Shown in pieces: positions 59,826 to 64,000 of a stretch of DNA of 64,000 bases. Source of the DNA: Citrus sinensis. Lineage: Eukaryota; Streptophyta; Magnoliopsida; Sapindales; Rutaceae. Within the stretch, counting starts at the first letter, position 1; every line of letters begins with the position of its first letter. Made by a program: the position numbers and the translations under genes. Location of the stretch: positions 26,389,501 to 26,453,500 of the forward strand of contig NC_068557.1 in assembly GCF_022201045.2 (NCBI RefSeq), written 5' to 3'. The notes beneath the pieces are model-generated. The model did not search any database and was not told the DNA's origin. It saw only the letters and a list, made by a program, of their open reading frames with translations.

Positions 59826-61867
59826 CGTTCTTATTCTTAGTCTTTGAGAAAGAAGCTTGTAGCTATGAAGCAGTTTATGAAGCTGCCTATCTTTTTATAA
59901 GCAATTAATTATGCGCTTTTGAGTTCATCTCAAAGGTTATTATCTTTGACTAGCTAGATTGCTGTTATAAAATTACAGTTTCACGGTTTGTAAAGATAAT
60001 GTGAACCACTAAATCTCTATTTAGTTTATGACAACAAACTTATTGCTAAATTTTTTTCTAATGCTTGATTAATCATGGGTGACAACTAAAGCTTGCTGTG
60101 CTCGATATGGATGAATGCAAGGAGGTTTTAAGAACAATATAAACGATTTGTTGTTTCAAGTTTCAACCCATTTGATTGTTTTTTATCCAATTCTCACAAA
60201 CTGTCGCTAATTAATGGCGATTGATTTAGCCAATTAGCCAAACAATAATAAATTTATAGTTATGTTATCTCGTTCAAATTTATTCTAGACCGGTTTATTA
60301 TTTTTAGTTGGACATTGTGAGTACATTTATGTAAAATTCGTTAATGATTACTGAAGATATTTGGGAAAGATGGGGATCCTTTGACTGGTTAAAATTTATT
60401 GGAACCTAAATATTCATTTATTCATTGATTCCATACAATCCATTTAGAAAAAAGATTTTACAAAACGATATTATCTTAATTAGGTTACAGAATTTGATAA
60501 AACATATGAAATATTCAATATCCAAGTAGTTATGAAAAATTTTGTCACCTATTTTTTTATATATGAAAGTAAAATTGTTGAAAGAAAATACCGTTTTAAG
60601 TTGTTAATTCATCTATTGTACTGATGGTTCATTATTAATTGTGTCACCATCTAAATAAAAATATAAGATATTTACCTCATTTAGAAGAATTAAAAACATT
60701 CCAAAATACTGAATGCTAGAATCGAAATCTCTTTAGAGCTGCAACTAAAATTTATGTTTATTGTAGTAAGGCAAAATTCCTTGTGCCTGCTCTAGTTTAT
60801 GTTGAATTGTTGAAAACGACACACACCACCAACTAATTAATTATCTCAATACAACCTATTAGGATTTGCTTATGTAAGCTTATTATCAACTTTGAACTTG
60901 TAATAGAGCTACTAATTGGAATTTGGAATCAAACCTCGTCGATTCATGAAATAGTTTTAATCTTTCGAATTAACTAATTAATATTAACTTCTTCTTTTTT
61001 TATAATTAATTTATGAAATGGAGTCTTAGACTTATCTTTTTCATAAGAAAAAAGGGAAAGAAACTAGATATATTAATTTGTTCAAAGGATTACAACCAAA
61101 TTGATCGGCTGAAACGGAATCCACATTAATCCACGACCTAATTTTCCTGATTTTCATATTCAAATTAACTAACTAAAACAAAATTGTTTGGCTAAGGGTG
61201 CGTTTGGGATTGAGGTTGGGCAGCTGTAGCTTAAAAGCTAAAGCACTAAAGTGTTTGGTAAACACTAGCTGCTGTAGCTTTTAAGCTATGTTGATATGAT
61301 TTTTCACTTGTATAATACAAAATTTATTATATCTTTAATAATTTTATCAAAATTATTATTTAAAATTTATATTTACTATATATTATTAACTTTTGTTTCA
61401 TAATTACAGCTTTTTTTTCACAGCAGCTGTAGCTTAAAAGCTACAGCACCTCAATCCCAAATGCACCCTAAATCAATCGGCATTAATTTGCGACATTTTA
61501 GGAGATTTGGATAAAAGAAACCATCAAATGGGTTGAAACTTGAAACGACAAATCGTTTATTGTTCGTAAACTTTCCATGCATTCATCCGCACTTGAGCAC
61601 AGCGAAGTAGAGTTGTCATGCGTTACTGTAATCAAGTATTCGACAAAATTTAACAAATATGTTTGCTGTTATAAACTAAAAGGAAAGTGAGTGGTTCACA
61701 TTCTCTTCTACAATAGTAACTTCATAACAGTAATCTAGCTAGTCAGAGATAATAGCCAATCACATCAGCCAAAGGGTGCAAAAATCACTTATAAAAGCAC
61801 ACAGCTGCCTCATAATTTTTCCATAGCTAAAATCTATAGCTTCCTTCTCAAAGAATAAGTAGAGGAT
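59826..61867. promoter_or_regulatory. divergent promoter region between the two BXL copies
   Basis: About 2 kb between start codons. TATA boxes are TATAAAA at 59899-59893 (-) and at 61790-61796 (+), 68 and 75 bp from the ATGs. A CCAAT motif lies at 61756-61760 on the plus side. The flanks are mirror-related: TGGGTTGAAACTTGAAAC near 60150 (complement) and near 61530. The centre (about 60250-61160) is unique AT-rich DNA. A MITE (61196-61468) sits only in the right arm. Confidence 0.6.
61196..61468. mobile_element. Tourist/PIF-Harbinger-like MITE, 273 bp, TAA target duplication
   Basis: The ends are GGGTGCGTTTGGGATTGAGG and the reverse complement of CCTCAATCCCAAATGCACCC, differing at one base. 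Inner inverted repeats CAGCTGTAGCTTAAAAGCTA occur near both ends. TAA flanks it on both sides (61193-61195, 61469-61471). The other arm of the inverted duplication carries the uninterrupted sequence TTGGCTAAATCAATC (60223-60233 region, complement), that is the empty site. Confidence 0.85.
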
Positions 61868-64000
61868 ATGATGGCCAAAGTTGTTAGTTTCCCCCTATGC
61901 TTCAGTCTCTCCATTGCTTTACTTGTCTTCTCTACAAACGCTGTTAGTGCAAATGACAGCAGTAGCCCTGTCTTCGTTTGTGACCCTGCTCGATTCACTA
62001 AACTTGGATTGCAAATGTCAAGCTTTCTCTTCTGTGATTCATCTTTGCCCTATTCCGTAAGAGTGAAGGACTTGGTGAGCCGAATGACCCTTGACGAAAA
62101 AGTGCAGCAACTCGGAGATTTTGCTCACGGCGTCCCAAGGTTGGGGCTTCCGCAGTACGAGTGGTGGTCCGAAGCACTGCATGGAGTGTCTAATGTCGGT
62201 CCTGGCACTCATTTCGATGATGTAATTCCTGGAGCAACAAGTTTTCCCACTGTTATCCTCACAACAGCTTCATTCAATGAGTCATTGTGGAAAAAGATAG
62301 GCCAGGTATTTGATCTCACGCGCCATTTTATTTATTTTTGTTAGCATGTCGTGGATAATTAAATTAATCGAAACATTTTAATAAGTGGTTCTTGCACTTC
62401 ATTAAAGTGTGTAAAAGTCTTTTTCAGATCTTAATAAAGTACGAAAATCCTCGTTAAGAAAGCATTCATTAAACTAAAAACTCACTCTTTATTGTTGTAG
62501 GCCGTTTCAACAGAAGCACGAGCGATGTACAATCTAGGGCGAGCTGGATTAACATATTGGAGTCCAAACATTAATGTAGCGAGGGATCCAAGGTGGGGAA
62601 GAATCACTGAGACGCCCGGCGAAGATCCTTTTGTTGTTGGAAGATATGCAGTCAACTATGTTAGGGGCTTACAAGACGTCGAGGGACATGAAAATGCTAC
62701 GGATTTGAACTCTAGACCTTTAAAAGTTTCATCGTGCTGCAAGCATTATGCTGCCTATGATGTTGATAATTGGAAGGGAGTTGATCGTTATCATTTTGAT
62801 GCAAGGGTTAGTACCTCCAAATCTAATGACGAAAAATTAACTAAGCTACGGAGTGTGAGATACAACTCAAATTAAATTTCTAACAATTTCTTGGATTTTA
62901 AATTAAGGTGACCGAGCAAGATATGGAGGAAACTTTCCTTAGACCATTTGAAATGTGTGTCAAAGAAGGCGACGCTAGCAGTGTTATGTGCTCTTATAAC
63001 CGTGTCAATGGCATACCTTCCTGTGCTGACCCAAAGCTCTTAAATCAAACTGTTAGGGGAGAATGGGATCTTCACGGGTACAATTAATATTCTTTTATAA
63101 TATAATTCAATAATGAATAACTTTTTAACCGAAAATAAATTATAGTTGCTAACTATTATTTTATAACTATTGAACTCTTTTTTTTTTTTTTTCAGATACA
63201 TAGTGGCAGACTGTGATTCAATCCAAGTTATGGTTGATAACCACAAATTTCTAGCTGATTCGAAAGAAGATGCTGTTGCCCAAACACTAAAAGCTGGTTA
63301 GTTTTTAGATTTCCGAAACATATTGCTGCTGCTTTGGTTTTATAATTAATGAATGGAGTTTATGCACGGTTTTATTTTGTCTTAGGATTGGATTTGGACT
63401 GTGGACAATACTACACAAACTTCACTGGAAATGCAGTGCAACAAGGGAAGGTGAAGGAAACAGATATAGATAAATCTCTCAAGTACCTTTACACCGTTCT
63501 AATGAGGCTAGGATTCTTCGATGGAAGCCCTCAGTATGTATCTCTTGGCAAACAAGATATTTGCTCGGATGAAAATATAGAGTTAGCCGCAGAAGCAGCC
63601 AGAGAAGGAATTGTTCTTTTAAAGAATGATCAGAACACTCTGCCTTTGAACTCTGCCAAGGTCAAAACAGTCGCAGTTGTGGGGCCACACGCCAATGCTA
63701 CTGTAGCCATGATTGGAAATTACGCAGGTACATTCGTTGAATACCACCAAACCGCAATCTAAATAAAGGAGATACATTTGCTCGTTACTCTTTAGTTTTC
63801 AAAAACTAATTATATACGACATGTTAATTTGTTGTAGGTATTCCGTGTCGATACATGTCTCCAATTGCTGGCTTCTCTGGGTATGCAAACGTGACCTACA
63901 AGACGGGATGTGATGACGTTGCCTGCAAGAGCAATAACTCCATATTTGCTGCGTCAGAAGCCGCAAAGACCGCGGATGCCACAATAATTTTGGCAGGCTT
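61868..64000 (+). CDS. beta-D-xylosidase GH3 (BXL3/BXL4-like), copy 2, cut by window edge
   Basis: Same gene as at 56740-59825, facing the other way. Exons seen: 61868 (or 61871)-62305, 62501-62806, 62908-63077, 63196-63296, 63386-63727 and 63838->64000. Two in-frame ATGs open it (MMAKVV); copy 1 has only one. The signal peptide and mature N-terminus differ at several residues (VSFPLC against [15 protein letters not shown] against [18 protein letters not shown] against [15 protein letters not shown] against SIRVKD). From [10 protein letters not shown] onward the visible protein is identical to copy 1, including the nucleophile motif YIVADCDS. The acid/base region and C-terminus lie beyond the window. 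Its own TATA and leader make separate expression possible. Confidence 0.93.

Larger units (their letters stand above)
57696..64000. repeat. inverted duplication of the BXL gene; arms identical for at least 1943 bp
   Basis: For every pair of matching points the coordinates add to 121696 (start codons 59825/61871, exon 2 starts 59195/62501, exon 5 starts 58310/63386, window end 64000/57696), so there is no indel between the start codons and the window edge. From 59638/62058 outward I find no mismatch in any segment I compared: exons, introns and a 15-base T/A run before exon 4. Between the start codons and that point about 17 of 187 sites differ. The promoters remain alignable to about 60240 and 61180 but with roughly 20% differences and indels. 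The non-duplicated spacer is about 0.9 kb. The right arm continues past the window. Confidence 0.95.

Noticed and set aside
1-64000. tRNA, rRNA and CRISPR features
   Set aside because: I looked for GGTTCGAATCC-type tRNA boxes and for regularly spaced repeats and found none. CRISPR is not expected in a plant nuclear genome.

Overview
The window is nuclear DNA of a flowering plant. It is AT-rich, its genes carry short introns with GT/AG borders, it is rich in small DNA transposons, and it holds plant-only genes (the floral F-box gene UFO, SUF4, a UGT71-type glycosyltransferase, GH3 beta-xylosidases). The proteins look like those of a woody rosid, and Citrus or a relative is my best guess. That guess rests on memory of protein similarity, not on a search.

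Layout, left to right. 1-3.7 kb: no firm gene, possibly one 5' exon of a gene lying further left. 3.7-6.4 kb (-): broken copy of the 20S proteasome subunit alpha-4 gene. 6.7-7.35 kb: a foldback element and a decayed hAT transposon with an 8-bp target duplication. 9.0-15.9 kb (-): DNA polymerase eta, 16 coding exons whose summed length is in frame (728 aa). 19.2-19.9 kb (-): plastid YlmG/YGGT protein. 21.5-23.0 kb (+): intronless UDP-glycosyltransferase with Asn where the catalytic His is expected. 23-28.8 kb: repeat-rich DNA upstream of UFO. 28.8-30.2 kb (+): UFO. 31.1-31.9 and 32.27-32.36 kb: a long-TIR element and a perfect 44-bp foldback. 32.9-37.9 kb (-): organellar Era-like GTPase ERG, 8 exons. 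40.8-44.7 kb (-): SUF4 zinc-finger gene, 7 exons, divergent from PIG-C (45.6-46.5 kb, +). 47.8-49.1 kb (-): VMA21-like V-ATPase assembly factor, 2 exons. 50.2-52.0 kb: head-to-tail array of three Helitron-like units, each carrying a copia-type LTR fragment. 52.3-53.5 kb: a TIR element. 53.9-55.9 kb (-): ZIP zinc/iron transporter, 3 exons. 56.7-59.8 kb (-) and 61.9->64.0 kb (+): two head-to-head beta-xylosidase genes forming a large inverted duplication.

Most genes are unrelated single-copy housekeeping or developmental genes, and nothing suggests a biosynthetic cluster. The most striking structure is the beta-xylosidase pair. The two arms obey one constant coordinate sum (121696) from the start codons to the window edge. 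From about 190 bp into exon 1 I see no difference over 1.94 kb, introns and a 15-base homopolymer included. The first part of exon 1 differs at about 17 sites, and the promoters differ by roughly 20% with indels. That sharp step suggests recent gene conversion or an assembly artefact. Second-rank observations are the repeated exon pairs with PCNA-binding-like motifs in Pol eta, the missing catalytic His in the UGT, and the Helitron concatemer.
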